From: an uncultured Lachnospiraceae bacterium
GTDB lineage: Bacteria; Bacillota; Clostridia; Lachnospirales; Lachnospiraceae
DNA length: 62,233 bases
Reading direction: 5' to 3'
Assembly: GCA_900319245.1 (NCBI GenBank)
Contig: ONNQ01000024.1
Location: forward strand, 1-62,233
The position numbers and the translations under genes were made by a program. Each line of letters starts with the position of its first letter. The first letter of the stretch is position 1. This document shows, in pieces, positions 24,975 to 33,779 of this stretch. The notes under the pieces were generated by a model that did no database searches, had not been told where the DNA came from, and worked only from the letters and a program-made list of their open reading frames with translations.

Positions 24975-26573
24975 TCACTCTGATAGTTTCATTGTAATGT
25001 TCTCAAAGCTCGCCCCGCACCCATTGGAAAAGACACCGATGTGGGCGCCGCCGATGGAATGGGTAATCCGGCTGCTGAGGGCCTTCACATCGTCCACGTA
25101 GAGAACGACAATCTCATTCTCACAGACCAGTTTGACATGATGGACATCCTCCTGCGAAAAATCAAATTTCGTGAGCGCCTGAGGCTCCATCGCATCGAGA
25201 TCTGAAATTTCATACCCCTCGTAGTGCAGAAGGTTCTGCTTTGCATCCAGGCATAGAGCAGTGTACGCCGCATCCTCTTCGCTCCCACCGAAAGCAAAGC
25301 CGGCACATCCGTTCTCGTCGATCGTCACATCGCATTCGAGAGTCATGGAAGCTGGACGCGTTCCCATATCCGCCACACTATATGACCCCTCCTCAGCAAA
25401 GAGAGAAACGTTGTTTCCGCTGATCTTACCTTCACCAACCGCCATCTCAGCTCTGAAAGGCTTGTCGACGGTGAAAAAGTCGTCGTAAGGTTCCGGTGCC
25501 TTGACACCCAGGGTTCCGTCCTCATGCTGGACCAACTGGTGGTTCATCACATTTCCAGCCCACTGATAGATGCCCGAATCGGCGGACAAGCCCGCTCTCC
25601 CAAGCCATCCGCAGAGGTAGGTATTGCCGTCCATTTCCGCTGTTTTGGCGGCGTAGAAGACAAATCCATTTCCATCAATCATTCCTTTTCCGTCGAGGAT
25701 ATTGTCTTCCGGCGCAACAAAAGGCCCGTCGATAGAGTCGCTCATCGCGTAGTAGGTCACACAGTCCCAGCTGTAGGTGATGTACCAGTAATCCCCGATT
25801 TGGAAGAGGTCCGGGCATTCACACATATACTGCTTCTGAGGGGCGAAAATCGGTCCGATCAGCTCCCAGTTCTTGAGATCCTGTGAAGTATACTTGAGCA
25901 CCACTCCGCCCTGTGTGTTGTTGTTCGCTGCGATCAGGAGCCAATAACACTGGTCCTTTTCCACCCAGAATACTTCAGGGTCACGAAAGTCGTCCTTGGA
26001 ATATCCTTCCGGGGCAAAAAACAGAACTTCCTCATCTTTGACCCAGTTCTCACGGTCCGTGCTGGTGGCATGCATAACGCATTCCTTGCCTTTTCCACCG
26101 TTACCCGTGTCGTTGTGTCCGGTATAGAAGAGGTGGTAGAGACCGTTTTGATCCTGCATAACAGACCCGGTTCCAATCGCAGGATCCGGATCGGACATCT
26201 GACCGTATTCAAGCACCATGCCGTGGTCCTCAAAACCGCTTAGATCCTGCGTGCTGTATTTGTAGATCGGGTGATATCCCTGGCCATTGGCGTCCGTATC
26301 GTAGAGATAATACAGTTCCAGTTCCCCTTCATCCGTCACGAATGGCATTACATCGCCCACATAGCCGCCCTCAGGCGAGGGATACAGGCTGTACTCCACC
26401 GCTTCGTAAGGCTCGTCCGGAATCGCCGGTATTAACAATTCCGCACTCTCATTTGCTGCAACTTCCGCTGCCGCATCCTGGCCTGTCTGTGCAGGAGCAC
26501 TCCCTGCACCGCAGGCAGTGAGAAGCAGTGACATTATGAGAAATATCGAAAGCACATTCTTCTGTTTCCGCAT
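24975..26573 (-). CDS. Cell-surface GH32-like lipoprotein (fructan-processing)
   Basis: A 532-residue lipoprotein with lipobox LLTAC (Cys21) and a five-blade propeller plus C-terminal beta-sandwich as in GH32. Retained motifs are FRDPEVFW and CECPDLF, with the acid/base Glu. The usual WMNDPNG at the nucleophile is replaced by GGYVGDVMPF near residue 72, keeping an Asp in a changed setting. It lies 34 bases after a cytoplasmic GH32 in the sugar ABC operon, so it probably binds or cleaves fructan outside the cell. Activity on levan, inulin or a related fructoside cannot be decided; a binding-only role is possible. Confidence 0.82.
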   Translation of the reverse strand: MRKQKNVLSIFLIMSLLLTACGAGSAPAQTGQDAAAEVAANESAELLIPAIPDEPYEAVEYSLYPSPEGGYVGDVMPFVTDEGELELYYLYDTDANGQGYHPIYKYSTQDLSGFEDHGMVLEYGQMSDPDPAIGTGSVMQDQNGLYHLFYTGHNDTGNGGKGKECVMHATSTDRENWVKDEEVLFFAPEGYSKDDFRDPEVFWVEKDQCYWLLIAANNNTQGGVVLKYTSQDLKNWELIGPIFAPQKQYMCECPDLFQIGDYWYITYSWDCVTYYAMSDSIDGPFVAPEDNILDGKGMIDGNGFVFYAAKTAEMDGNTYLCGWLGRAGLSADSGIYQWAGNVMNHQLVQHEDGTLGVKAPEPYDDFFTVDKPFRAEMAVGEGKISGNNVSLFAEEGSYSVADMGTRPASMTLECDVTIDENGCAGFAFGGSEEDAAYTALCLDAKQNLLHYEGYEISDLDAMEPQALTKFDFSQEDVHHVKLVCENEIVVLYVDDVKALSSRITHSIGGAHIGVFSNGCGASFENITMKLSE

Positions 26574-26607
26574 TGTAGATCCGCCTCTCTATATCAGAAG
26601 TGTTAAA

Positions 26608-28194
26608 TCACTTATCCTGCAGACGGTATTTTGTCACCGTAAACTCTGCCTCTCCGTCCGCGAAAAACGAAATTCCATCCGCGCGCACGTCTGTATAGAA
26701 GGTGATCGTCATGACTTTCTCTCCTCCGTTTACAAAGACTTCTGCGCTATACCGATCCAGAATGATCCGGAGTTTCAATACGCCGTCCTTTGGCTTTGCG
26801 TAAGCTCTCCTCTGATGAATGATTGCTCTCCTTGAGCCCGAGAACTTACGGTCGACTTTCAACGTTGATTCCGCAGGACGGAAACTGATGCCGGTATGAT
26901 ATCTGCTATCCCTGGCGAAGTGAATGGCGAATTTGGTGAAAGGATAATGCCCATTTCCGTCTTCATCCATGACCTTCAGCTCCAGTTCCATGTCTACGAG
27001 CCTTCCTCTGATCCCGTCAAGCTCGATCTCGTCGTCCTGTACACGAACATTCTCGTAGTGTACTTTGTCCCGTCTCATCGAAAGAAGTTCGCGGATCGGC
27101 CACTGGTAAAGCCGCCCGTCCTTAACAGACAATTCTCTGGGAAGCGTCATCTGCCCAAACCACGGGATACTCTTCGTATGCAGGTTGCATGTATCCCAGT
27201 TCTGCATCCATGCGATCATGATCCTGCGTCCGTCTGGTGCAAGAACTGTCTGTTCCGCGTAGAAATCAATCCCGTAATCCACGCTCTGATCCGCCTCAGG
27301 AACAAATCTTCCAGTCTCCTGATCGTATTCTCCGATCAGGCAGAAAGTCCCATTGCCGTTGTGATATTCCAGCCCGTCAGGCAGCATATCCATTGCGCTG
27401 GCCAGGATTACTTGTTTGCCGTCCAATTCAAAGAGATCCGGACATTCCCACATTCTTCCGAGCCGATAGCCGTTGACCGCGAGCTTTCTTTCAAATTTCC
27501 AGTGGTACGGATCCTTTGCCGAGAACAGCAGGATCTGTCCGCCCTCCTCTTCTTCGTGGATCATTGTGGTGGCAAGAAGGCCGTCCGCATTATCCGAATT
27601 GCGGTCATGCAGCACTTCTTTTTGCTTGCGAAGTGAATAGCTCACCGCCGCGGCTTTATACGTTCCGTCTTCTTCCTGCCAGATCCGCGGATCCCTGAAG
27701 TCGTATCTGCTGCACTCCTCCGGCAGGTCCTCGAAAGCAAGTACGGGATTGCCGGCGTACTTGGTATAGTTTTCCCCGTCTCCGAAAGCAACACACTGCG
27801 TCTGCACTTCCAGATTTCTCTCGCCGATCGTCATCTCCTTGCATACGCCGGTGTACATAAGCATATGCGTGCCATCCTTCATCACCAAGGCGCCGCCGGA
27901 AAAGCATCCATCCCTGTCATATGGCATGTCTGGTGCCAATGCGGCAGGCAGGTATCTCCAGTGTATAAGGTCCGTGCTCACAGCATGTCCCCAGTGCATC
28001 GGTCCCCAGTGTGAATCGTACGGGTGATATTGGTAAAAGAGATGATACTCCCCTTTATACCTTGAAAAACCGTTGGGATCGTTCATCCACCCGACGCGGG
28101 ACGACAAGTGAAATGCCGGTCTCTCCTCCGGTAAGATTTTTTTCTCGAATTCTTCTTCATATCTTCGAGCATCTCTTAGTGCCTGACTGCTCAT
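26608..28194 (-). CDS. GH32 beta-fructosidase (cytoplasmic)
   Basis: A 528-residue GH32 enzyme without signal peptide. WMNDPNG carries nucleophile Asp39, FRDPRIW the transition-state Asp and WECPDLF the acid/base Glu; the C-terminal beta-sandwich includes the EVFVNGGE segment of sucrose-6-phosphate-hydrolase-like enzymes. Start 28194 is chosen because GGGAGG precedes it by seven bases; the upstream in-frame ATG at 28296 lies across the hairpin after the ATPase gene. It would hydrolyse imported fructo-oligosaccharides to fructose. It belongs to the ABC operon. Confidence 0.93.
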   Translation of the reverse strand: MSSQALRDARRYEEEFEKKILPEERPAFHLSSRVGWMNDPNGFSRYKGEYHLFYQYHPYDSHWGPMHWGHAVSTDLIHWRYLPAALAPDMPYDRDGCFSGGALVMKDGTHMLMYTGVCKEMTIGERNLEVQTQCVAFGDGENYTKYAGNPVLAFEDLPEECSRYDFRDPRIWQEEDGTYKAAAVSYSLRKQKEVLHDRNSDNADGLLATTMIHEEEEGGQILLFSAKDPYHWKFERKLAVNGYRLGRMWECPDLFELDGKQVILASAMDMLPDGLEYHNGNGTFCLIGEYDQETGRFVPEADQSVDYGIDFYAEQTVLAPDGRRIMIAWMQNWDTCNLHTKSIPWFGQMTLPRELSVKDGRLYQWPIRELLSMRRDKVHYENVRVQDDEIELDGIRGRLVDMELELKVMDEDGNGHYPFTKFAIHFARDSRYHTGISFRPAESTLKVDRKFSGSRRAIIHQRRAYAKPKDGVLKLRIILDRYSAEVFVNGGEKVMTITFYTDVRADGISFFADGEAEFTVTKYRLQDK

Positions 28195-28251
28195 TCCATA
28201 CCTCCCAGTCGGATTAGTGTTTATTGAGTATTTCCAATCATTAACAACAGA

Positions 28252-28270
28252 GCAGGCGCTTTGCGCCTGC
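28252..28270 (-). repeat. Hairpin between the ATPase and GH32 genes
   Basis: GCAGGCGC AAA GCGCCTGC, an 8-bp perfect stem with no T-run. Probably a processing or stability element inside the operon. Confidence 0.6.
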
Positions 28271-28335
28271 ACTGCCGTTATTGAATCCTTATTCACTGAT
28301 TTTCTTTAGAAATCTATTCTCAAGAACTCAAATCA

Positions 28336-29517
28336 TCAGTACTCGAGATTCTTGCCTGTCTCCTTAGAAAAGACGTGTGCGACATTGCCAGCAAAAGTAA
28401 AGTGCACAAGATCTCCGTAATTGTAGTTGTCTTCCATGTCAAGAATCGGAACGATAATGATGACATCGCGGCCATCTGCATTGACATGCAGATGCACAGA
28501 GGATCCCATCATCTCGCTGACATCTACCTTGGCAGGAACGCCTTTGTCTGAGATATTTGTATGTTCAGGACGGACACCAAGTGTAATCGGCTGGCTCTGG
28601 ACATTGTTCGCCAGAAGACGGGCTGTCTTTTTCTCATCCAACTGAACCTTTACGCCGCTGAGTTCAACAAAGAAATTGTTGCCTTCACGCTTAAGCTCTG
28701 CATCGAAGAAATTCATGACGGGCATGCCGATGAATCCTGCGACAAAGAGGTTGGCCGGATGATTGAAGACTTCCTGCGGTGTTCCGATCTGCTGGATGTA
28801 TCCATCGCGCATGATAACGATACGATCACCCAGAGTCATTGCTTCCGTCTGGTCATGCGTAACATACATGAAGGTTGTGTCAATGCGCTTGCGCAGCTTA
28901 ATGATCTCAGCACGCATTTCGTTTCTGAGCTTCGCATCCAGGTTGGACAGAGGCTCATCCATCAGCATAACCTTCGGCGCACGGACGATTGCGCGGCCGA
29001 TCGCAACACGCTGACGCTGACCACCTGACAGAGCCTTCGGTTTACGCTCAAGATACTGTGTGATATCAAGGATTCTGGCTGCTTCGCGGACCTTTTTGTC
29101 AATCTCCTCCTTAGGCGTATGGCGGAGCTTTAAGGAGAAAGCCATGTTTTCATATACTGTCATGTGCGGATACAGGGCGTAGTTCTGGAAGACCATGGCG
29201 ATATCGCGATCCTTCGGAGCTACGTCATTCATAACCTTGCCATCGATGACCAGCTCGCCGCCGGAGATCTCCTCAAGTCCGGCAACCATACGCAGGGTGG
29301 TGGATTTTCCACATCCGGAAGGGCCTACCAGCACGATGAACTCTTTGTCTTTGATATCAAGGCTGAACTGCTGCACTGCCACGACGCCTTCATCTGTGAT
29401 CTGCAGATTGATCTTCTTCTCCGGCTCGTCGGCGTTCTTTTTCTTATTTTTCTTCTTATCTTCGCCGCTGATATAAGGATATACTTTCTTAATGTTTTTG
29501 AGCTGAACACTCGCCAT
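28336..29517 (-). CDS. Sugar ABC transporter ATPase (MsmK/UgpC type)
   Basis: A 393-residue MalK-like ATPase. Walker A GPSGCGKST at 65-73, Q-loop VFQNYALYPHMT, signature LSGGQRQRVAIGRA, Walker B VMLMDEPLSNLD and the H-loop THDQTEAM are all present, followed by an OB-fold regulatory domain (about 250-390). Unusual is a 25-residue Lys/Asp-rich insertion (GEDKKKNKKKNADEPEKK, residues 18-35) between the first two strands. It powers the two permeases of this operon. Many Lpl/Ytc-type systems borrow a shared ATPase from elsewhere, so its presence here makes the importer complete. Confidence 0.95.
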   Translation of the reverse strand: MASVQLKNIKKVYPYISGEDKKKNKKKNADEPEKKINLQITDEGVVAVQQFSLDIKDKEFIVLVGPSGCGKSTTLRMVAGLEEISGGELVIDGKVMNDVAPKDRDIAMVFQNYALYPHMTVYENMAFSLKLRHTPKEEIDKKVREAARILDITQYLERKPKALSGGQRQRVAIGRAIVRAPKVMLMDEPLSNLDAKLRNEMRAEIIKLRKRIDTTFMYVTHDQTEAMTLGDRIVIMRDGYIQQIGTPQEVFNHPANLFVAGFIGMPVMNFFDAELKREGNNFFVELSGVKVQLDEKKTARLLANNVQSQPITLGVRPEHTNISDKGVPAKVDVSEMMGSSVHLHVNADGRDVIIIVPILDMEDNYNYGDLVHFTFAGNVAHVFSKETGKNLEY

Positions 29518-29736
29518 GTTTATTCGCTCCGGACGTTCTGCCTCCGCAAGGAACGTCCTCGCGCGGGCTTATGCCTCGCACCTTACGGCAGGTCTCCACA
29601 CTGCCGCAGCCCGAGCAGGGCTTTTCCTCCTTTCTTTCATGTCCGGCAGTCCAAAAAGTGGAGTGGTCTGCCGTCATGGAATTAAGCTGTTCATAATATT
29701 ACTTCATGGTTAATTCTTATGCTCTATAGGCTGTGT

Positions 29737-29770
29737 CCAAAATGAAGAGAGAATTCTCTCTTCATTTTGG
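29737..29770. repeat. 34-base perfect palindrome between binding-protein and ATPase genes
   Basis: CCAAAATGAAGAGAGAA followed by its exact reverse complement. The RNA would form a 17-bp stem with minimal loop about 23 bases after the binding-protein stop. It has no clean T-run. It may stabilise the binding-protein mRNA or damp transcription into the ATPase gene. Confidence 0.85.
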
Positions 29771-29792
29771 AGTGCCAAAACAATAGGGGGGT

Positions 29793-31508
29793 TTATTCTG
29801 CAGTTAAAGCGCTGTCAGAAGAAGAATCTACATACTTCTGGAAGATTGCCAGATACTCGTCCAGCTTGTAGGACTGCAGGTCGCTCTGCAGCTTATCCCA
29901 ATCAGCATCTGTAAAGCCATTCATGATACCATCTGCTCTTGCGGTCTTGATGCATTTGTCGATGTCTGCACTCAGGTTGGACAGAGTCTTAGTATCATCA
30001 GCTGTCATAAACACGTTCGGGAATACATACTTCGTGTGCATGTCAGGTGTGTAAATGTCCTTGATCCAGTTCAGGCGATACTGAGCGTCGTCAGGGCATG
30101 TGACATATACACCGTAGTAACTGTCGAGAACTGCCAGAGGGCCGTCAACCATCTCAGCTTCACGAACTTCAACAGGAGAAGCATCGCCAAGAGGAGCATG
30201 CTGGAGCATAGGCTCACCCTTGTCATTTTTACCCATCACGAAGATATCAAATTCGTCGTCTTCACCATAGGTACCCCAGTTGTTCTGAGGAGACTGGAGC
30301 GGATCATACATCTGGTCGAACCATGCGCAGATCAGGGCAGGGTTCTGGGCATTTGCAGTCACAACAGCGCCGCGGCCGCGGTCAAATCCGGAAGTGTAGG
30401 AGCCGTTCTGAGGAGTGAGGTTGAGGACATCCGCCTTCAGCATAGGCATGGGCTGCCAGTCACCGGTGTTGTTAACAATGTCATCCATACTGATATTAAC
30501 AATGTTTGCTACGTCCCAAGAGAAGCAGACGCCGAAGCGGCCAGACTTGCCCTTAGCAACATAAGTGGACCATTCCTGTGTGAATGCATCGGGATCGATC
30601 AGGTTCTCGCTGTAGAGCTTGTGGAGCCACTCCACTCCCTTGCGCCAGCCTTCTGTAGTAGCTGTGCAGACGACCTGCTTGTTGTCATCGATAACAATGT
30701 GGCGGCCAGGATCCGGATCGCCATAGCCTTCTCCGAAACCGTTGCAGAGAATGGTGCAGTCCTCATTGCCGCCGCTGATGATGCAGGACATAGGAACGAT
30801 ATCGCCATCGATATTGAATTCCTTCTTAAGTGCATCAGCATTGTCACGGAATGCGATCAGAACCTGCTCAAACTCATCGGTTGTCTTGGGCATCTCGAGG
30901 CCAAGGAAGTTGAGCCAAGCAACATTGATGAAAGGCATATTTCCAATCGTCTGGATTGCGGTCTTTCCGACACCAAGCTGCTCGATCCAGGGCAGAGTCC
31001 AGATGTGGCCGTTCTCGTCCGTGCACATGTCGCGGTACTCAGGAGCCTGTTCGAAGACCTTGCAAAGGTTGGGCATATATTTGTCAATGTAATCCTCAAG
31101 CGGGATGATAACGCCCTGCTTGGCATACTTGAGAATATCCGTATCGCTAAGGCCTGCAGGGGAGATGAACTCCGGCAGTGTCTTGATGTTGGACATTTCA
31201 AGAGCGATCTTGTCGCTCCACTGATCACCCTGGATGCTCTTCCAGTTGACATGGACATTCGTCTTTTCCTCAAGACGCTTGTAGATTGTACGGTTATTGG
31301 GATCAGCTTCTGTACCGGCCGCATATCTGGTAAGGCCGGAAATCTCTGCCTTTTCCGCAAGCGGGAATGTCAGAGATGCAGGATCAACATCTTCCGTGGA
31401 TGCAGCAGCACCGCCGCCGGATGAAGAGGAACCGCCGCCGCAACCTGCCAGCAGCGTGACTGACATAGCTGCTGCCAGCACTAATGCTAATACTCTTTTA
31501 TGCTTCAT
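29793..31508 (-). CDS. Extracellular solute-binding lipoprotein of sugar ABC importer
   Basis: A 571-residue LplA/YtcQ-type binding protein. Signal peptide with lipobox LLAGC (Cys near 23) and a Gly/Ser linker, then the two-lobe family-1 binding fold. The size (over 500 residues) is characteristic of binding proteins that work with YtcP/LplC permeases and often bind oligosaccharides. GGAGAAAATC precedes ATG 31508. With GH32 enzymes downstream, fructo-oligosaccharide or a fructan fragment is the likely ligand. Confidence 0.93.
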   Translation of the reverse strand: MKHKRVLALVLAAAMSVTLLAGCGGGSSSSGGGAAASTEDVDPASLTFPLAEKAEISGLTRYAAGTEADPNNRTIYKRLEEKTNVHVNWKSIQGDQWSDKIALEMSNIKTLPEFISPAGLSDTDILKYAKQGVIIPLEDYIDKYMPNLCKVFEQAPEYRDMCTDENGHIWTLPWIEQLGVGKTAIQTIGNMPFINVAWLNFLGLEMPKTTDEFEQVLIAFRDNADALKKEFNIDGDIVPMSCIISGGNEDCTILCNGFGEGYGDPDPGRHIVIDDNKQVVCTATTEGWRKGVEWLHKLYSENLIDPDAFTQEWSTYVAKGKSGRFGVCFSWDVANIVNISMDDIVNNTGDWQPMPMLKADVLNLTPQNGSYTSGFDRGRGAVVTANAQNPALICAWFDQMYDPLQSPQNNWGTYGEDDEFDIFVMGKNDKGEPMLQHAPLGDASPVEVREAEMVDGPLAVLDSYYGVYVTCPDDAQYRLNWIKDIYTPDMHTKYVFPNVFMTADDTKTLSNLSADIDKCIKTARADGIMNGFTDADWDKLQSDLQSYKLDEYLAIFQKYVDSSSDSALTAE

Positions 31509-31556
31509 GATTTTCTCCTTTTGTTATTGAATGACTCGTTTCTTTCAAAACATCGC

Positions 31557-32471
31557 TCAGCCTTTGACTGCGCCAGCCATAATGCCGTTATCAAAGTATT
31601 TCTGGAAGAAGGGATACATGATCATCAAAGGCAAACTCGAAATGATGATCGTAGCGTACTTCAAAAGTTCAGCCAGCTGCGCACGAGCGGCAGTGGACTG
31701 CATATCAGAGACCATGCCGGGTTCGGGTTGGCTTTGAATCAGGATGGCTCTCAGTACCAGCTGCAGGGGCTGCTTCGATGCACTGTTGAGGTAGATCATC
31801 GCGTCGAAGTAGCTGTTCCACATACCGACAAACTGCCACATGGCGATCGTGGCTATGATCGGTGTGCAGACAGGCAGAAGGATCTGGAAAAAGTAGACCA
31901 TCTCGGTCGCGCCGTCGATCTCTGCCGCTTCCTGCAGGTCGCGGGGGATTCCCATGTAGTAGGTACGGGCAATGATCATGTTCCACACACTGAAGGCGCC
32001 GGGGATGAGGATGGCCCAAATGGTATCCAGCATACCCAGTCTGGAGATCAGCAAGTAGGTGGGGATCAGGCCGCCGCCAAAGAACATTGTGATCACGAAG
32101 ATCGTATTAAAGAATCCTCTTCCCTTAAAATCAGCACGGGACATGGGATAAGCTGCCAACAGCGTCACTACCACGGAAATGATCGTGAACAGGATCGAGT
32201 AGATCAGCGCATTCTTGAAGCCGACCCAAATCTGTGCGTTGCCCAAAACGCGCTCATAAGCTGTAAGCGTCCACTTGCTGAAGTCGAAAGTCAAGCCGCT
32301 GTTCTGCAGCGTGACCGGATCAATAAAGGAAGCAAGGATAATGTAGATGATCGGAAGAATGATCGCTACAAGGAACAATCCAAGAATCGCATAGGCAATA
32401 ATCAGCAAAGTTTTATCGCCGGAAGGAAGCTTGGAAAACTCACTTTTCTTCTTGGTTTTCATAATCCGCAC
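31557..32471 (-). CDS. Sugar ABC permease, LplC/YtcP type
   Basis: A 304-residue inner-membrane permease with six hydrophobic segments. The EAA loop that contacts the ATPase is EAAEIDGATEMVYFFQILLPVC near residue 180. The C terminus reads FFQKYFDNGIMAGAVKG, the hallmark ending of MalG-like permeases. Its start is five bases after the stop of the other permease, so they are translationally coupled. Confidence 0.95.
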   Translation of the reverse strand: MRIMKTKKKSEFSKLPSGDKTLLIIAYAILGLFLVAIILPIIYIILASFIDPVTLQNSGLTFDFSKWTLTAYERVLGNAQIWVGFKNALIYSILFTIISVVVTLLAAYPMSRADFKGRGFFNTIFVITMFFGGGLIPTYLLISRLGMLDTIWAILIPGAFSVWNMIIARTYYMGIPRDLQEAAEIDGATEMVYFFQILLPVCTPIIATIAMWQFVGMWNSYFDAMIYLNSASKQPLQLVLRAILIQSQPEPGMVSDMQSTAARAQLAELLKYATIIISSLPLMIMYPFFQKYFDNGIMAGAVKG

Positions 32472-32476
32472 CTCCT

Positions 32477-33421
32477 TTAAATACCCTTGCCGTCATTCAT
32501 CTTCTTAACAAGAGAGTTCATTGTTACCAGAAGAATGACATTAATGACGGTATTGAACAGGCCGACGGCAGTTGAAAAGCCGTAATCACCATCCAAAAGA
32601 CCCTTCTTATACACGTAAGTAGAGATAATCTCCGACGCATTCAGGTTAAGGTCTGTCTGCAGTGCATATGCCTTTTCAAAACCTACGGACATGATATTAC
32701 CGACGGACATGATGAACTGGATCAGCACCGTGTCCTTGATGGCAGGCCATTCAACGGCCTGAATCTGCTGGATAATATTCGCACCGTCAATCACGGCTGC
32801 TTCCTTCAATTCCTTACTGGCATTGGACAAAGCCGCAGTATAAATGATGGATGCCCAGCCTGCGCCTTGCCAGATACCGGAGGCGATGTAGATCGTCCTG
32901 AAGGCAGAAGGCATTGTCATGAAGTTGAAAGAAGTACCAAGCATCATATTGATCATGCCGGTAGGTGCCAGCAAGATACGGACAATACCGCAGAGGACGA
33001 TGACAGAGATAAAGTTCGGCATATAGAGCACGAGCTGAATTTTCTGTTTCGTCTTAGCGCTGAGAATACGGTTGAGCAAAAATGCCAGCAGGATCGGTGC
33101 AGGAAAGCCCCAAAGCAGACCGAAGACACTCAGCTTCAGGGTATTTACCAGATACCGCATGAAGTCCGGAGACGACAGAAAACGTTGGAAATGCTCAAAT
33201 CCAACCCATTCACTGCCGAATATTCCTCGGATGGGGTTGTATTCCGTAAAAGCGATCGCGATACCGCCCATCGGGATGTAGCGGAAGATAATCGTCAACA
33301 GGAATGCCGGCAGCATGAAGATGACATACAGCTGCCAGTGCTGCCGAAAATAAACTAATGTGTTGTGCAATTTGGAATTCCCGCCGCTTCCGGCTGCAGC
33401 GGATTCCGGAGTTTTTTTCAT
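32477..33421 (-). CDS. Sugar ABC permease, LplB/YteP type
   Basis: A 314-residue permease with six hydrophobic segments and an EAA loop KELKEAAVIDGANIIQQIQ near residue 210. A Ser/Gly-rich N-terminal tail precedes TM1 (YVIFMLPAFLLTII). First gene of the fructan operon, read from the promoter at 33520-33548. It forms a heterodimeric channel with the following permease. Confidence 0.95.
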   Translation of the reverse strand: MKKTPESAAAGSGGNSKLHNTLVYFRQHWQLYVIFMLPAFLLTIIFRYIPMGGIAIAFTEYNPIRGIFGSEWVGFEHFQRFLSSPDFMRYLVNTLKLSVFGLLWGFPAPILLAFLLNRILSAKTKQKIQLVLYMPNFISVIVLCGIVRILLAPTGMINMMLGTSFNFMTMPSAFRTIYIASGIWQGAGWASIIYTAALSNASKELKEAAVIDGANIIQQIQAVEWPAIKDTVLIQFIMSVGNIMSVGFEKAYALQTDLNLNASEIISTYVYKKGLLDGDYGFSTAVGLFNTVINVILLVTMNSLVKKMNDGKGI

Positions 33422-33471
33422 TGATTTCCCTCCCTTCCATTAACAAAAACATAGTGCAAAAGTAATCTTGG

Positions 33472-33506
33472 CGTGTGCGCACACGGCTCAAAATGTGCAT
33501 TCGCAC
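33472..33506. promoter_or_regulatory. Candidate LacI-type operators of the fructan operon
   Basis: Two palindromes: CGTGTGCGCACACG (33472-33485, 14 bases perfect) and GTGCattcGCAC (33495-33506). They lie about +7 to +41 downstream of the predicted transcription start, where a bound repressor would block elongation. The LacI-family gene starts 275 bases away on the other strand. Confidence 0.6.
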
Positions 33507-33519
33507 TTTTGATGGTGCA

Positions 33520-33548
33520 ATTGTAACTTATAAATCACAAAATGTCAA
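33520..33548 (-). promoter_or_regulatory. Promoter of the fructan ABC-GH32 operon
   Basis: Reverse strand TTGACA (33543-33548), 17-base spacer, TACAAT (33520-33525). Confidence 0.85.
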
Positions 33549-33779
33549 TATATATCCTCCTATATGAATCAATTAAGCTATTTATTTTGGTCATTTTTCT
33601 CGCAATTTATGCATTTGTAAGCTATTTTTTGTCATTTTGTTATTTTTGCATATTTACAATTGCACTATTTATGCAGTTTCATTTGTTTGACCATTTTCTT
33701 TCTTTATGGTATTATTGTAAAGTATAATACAAGCTTTATTGTTTACATTTGGGAGTTATATGAATTGGAGGGTCTCGAA
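33549..33779. other. AT-rich divergent regulatory region before the LacI-type gene
   Basis: No gene. Very AT-rich with several hydrophobic open frames that are not coding. A TATAAT box at about 33722-33727 can serve the LacI-type gene, and GGAGGG lies before its ATG. Confidence 0.55.
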
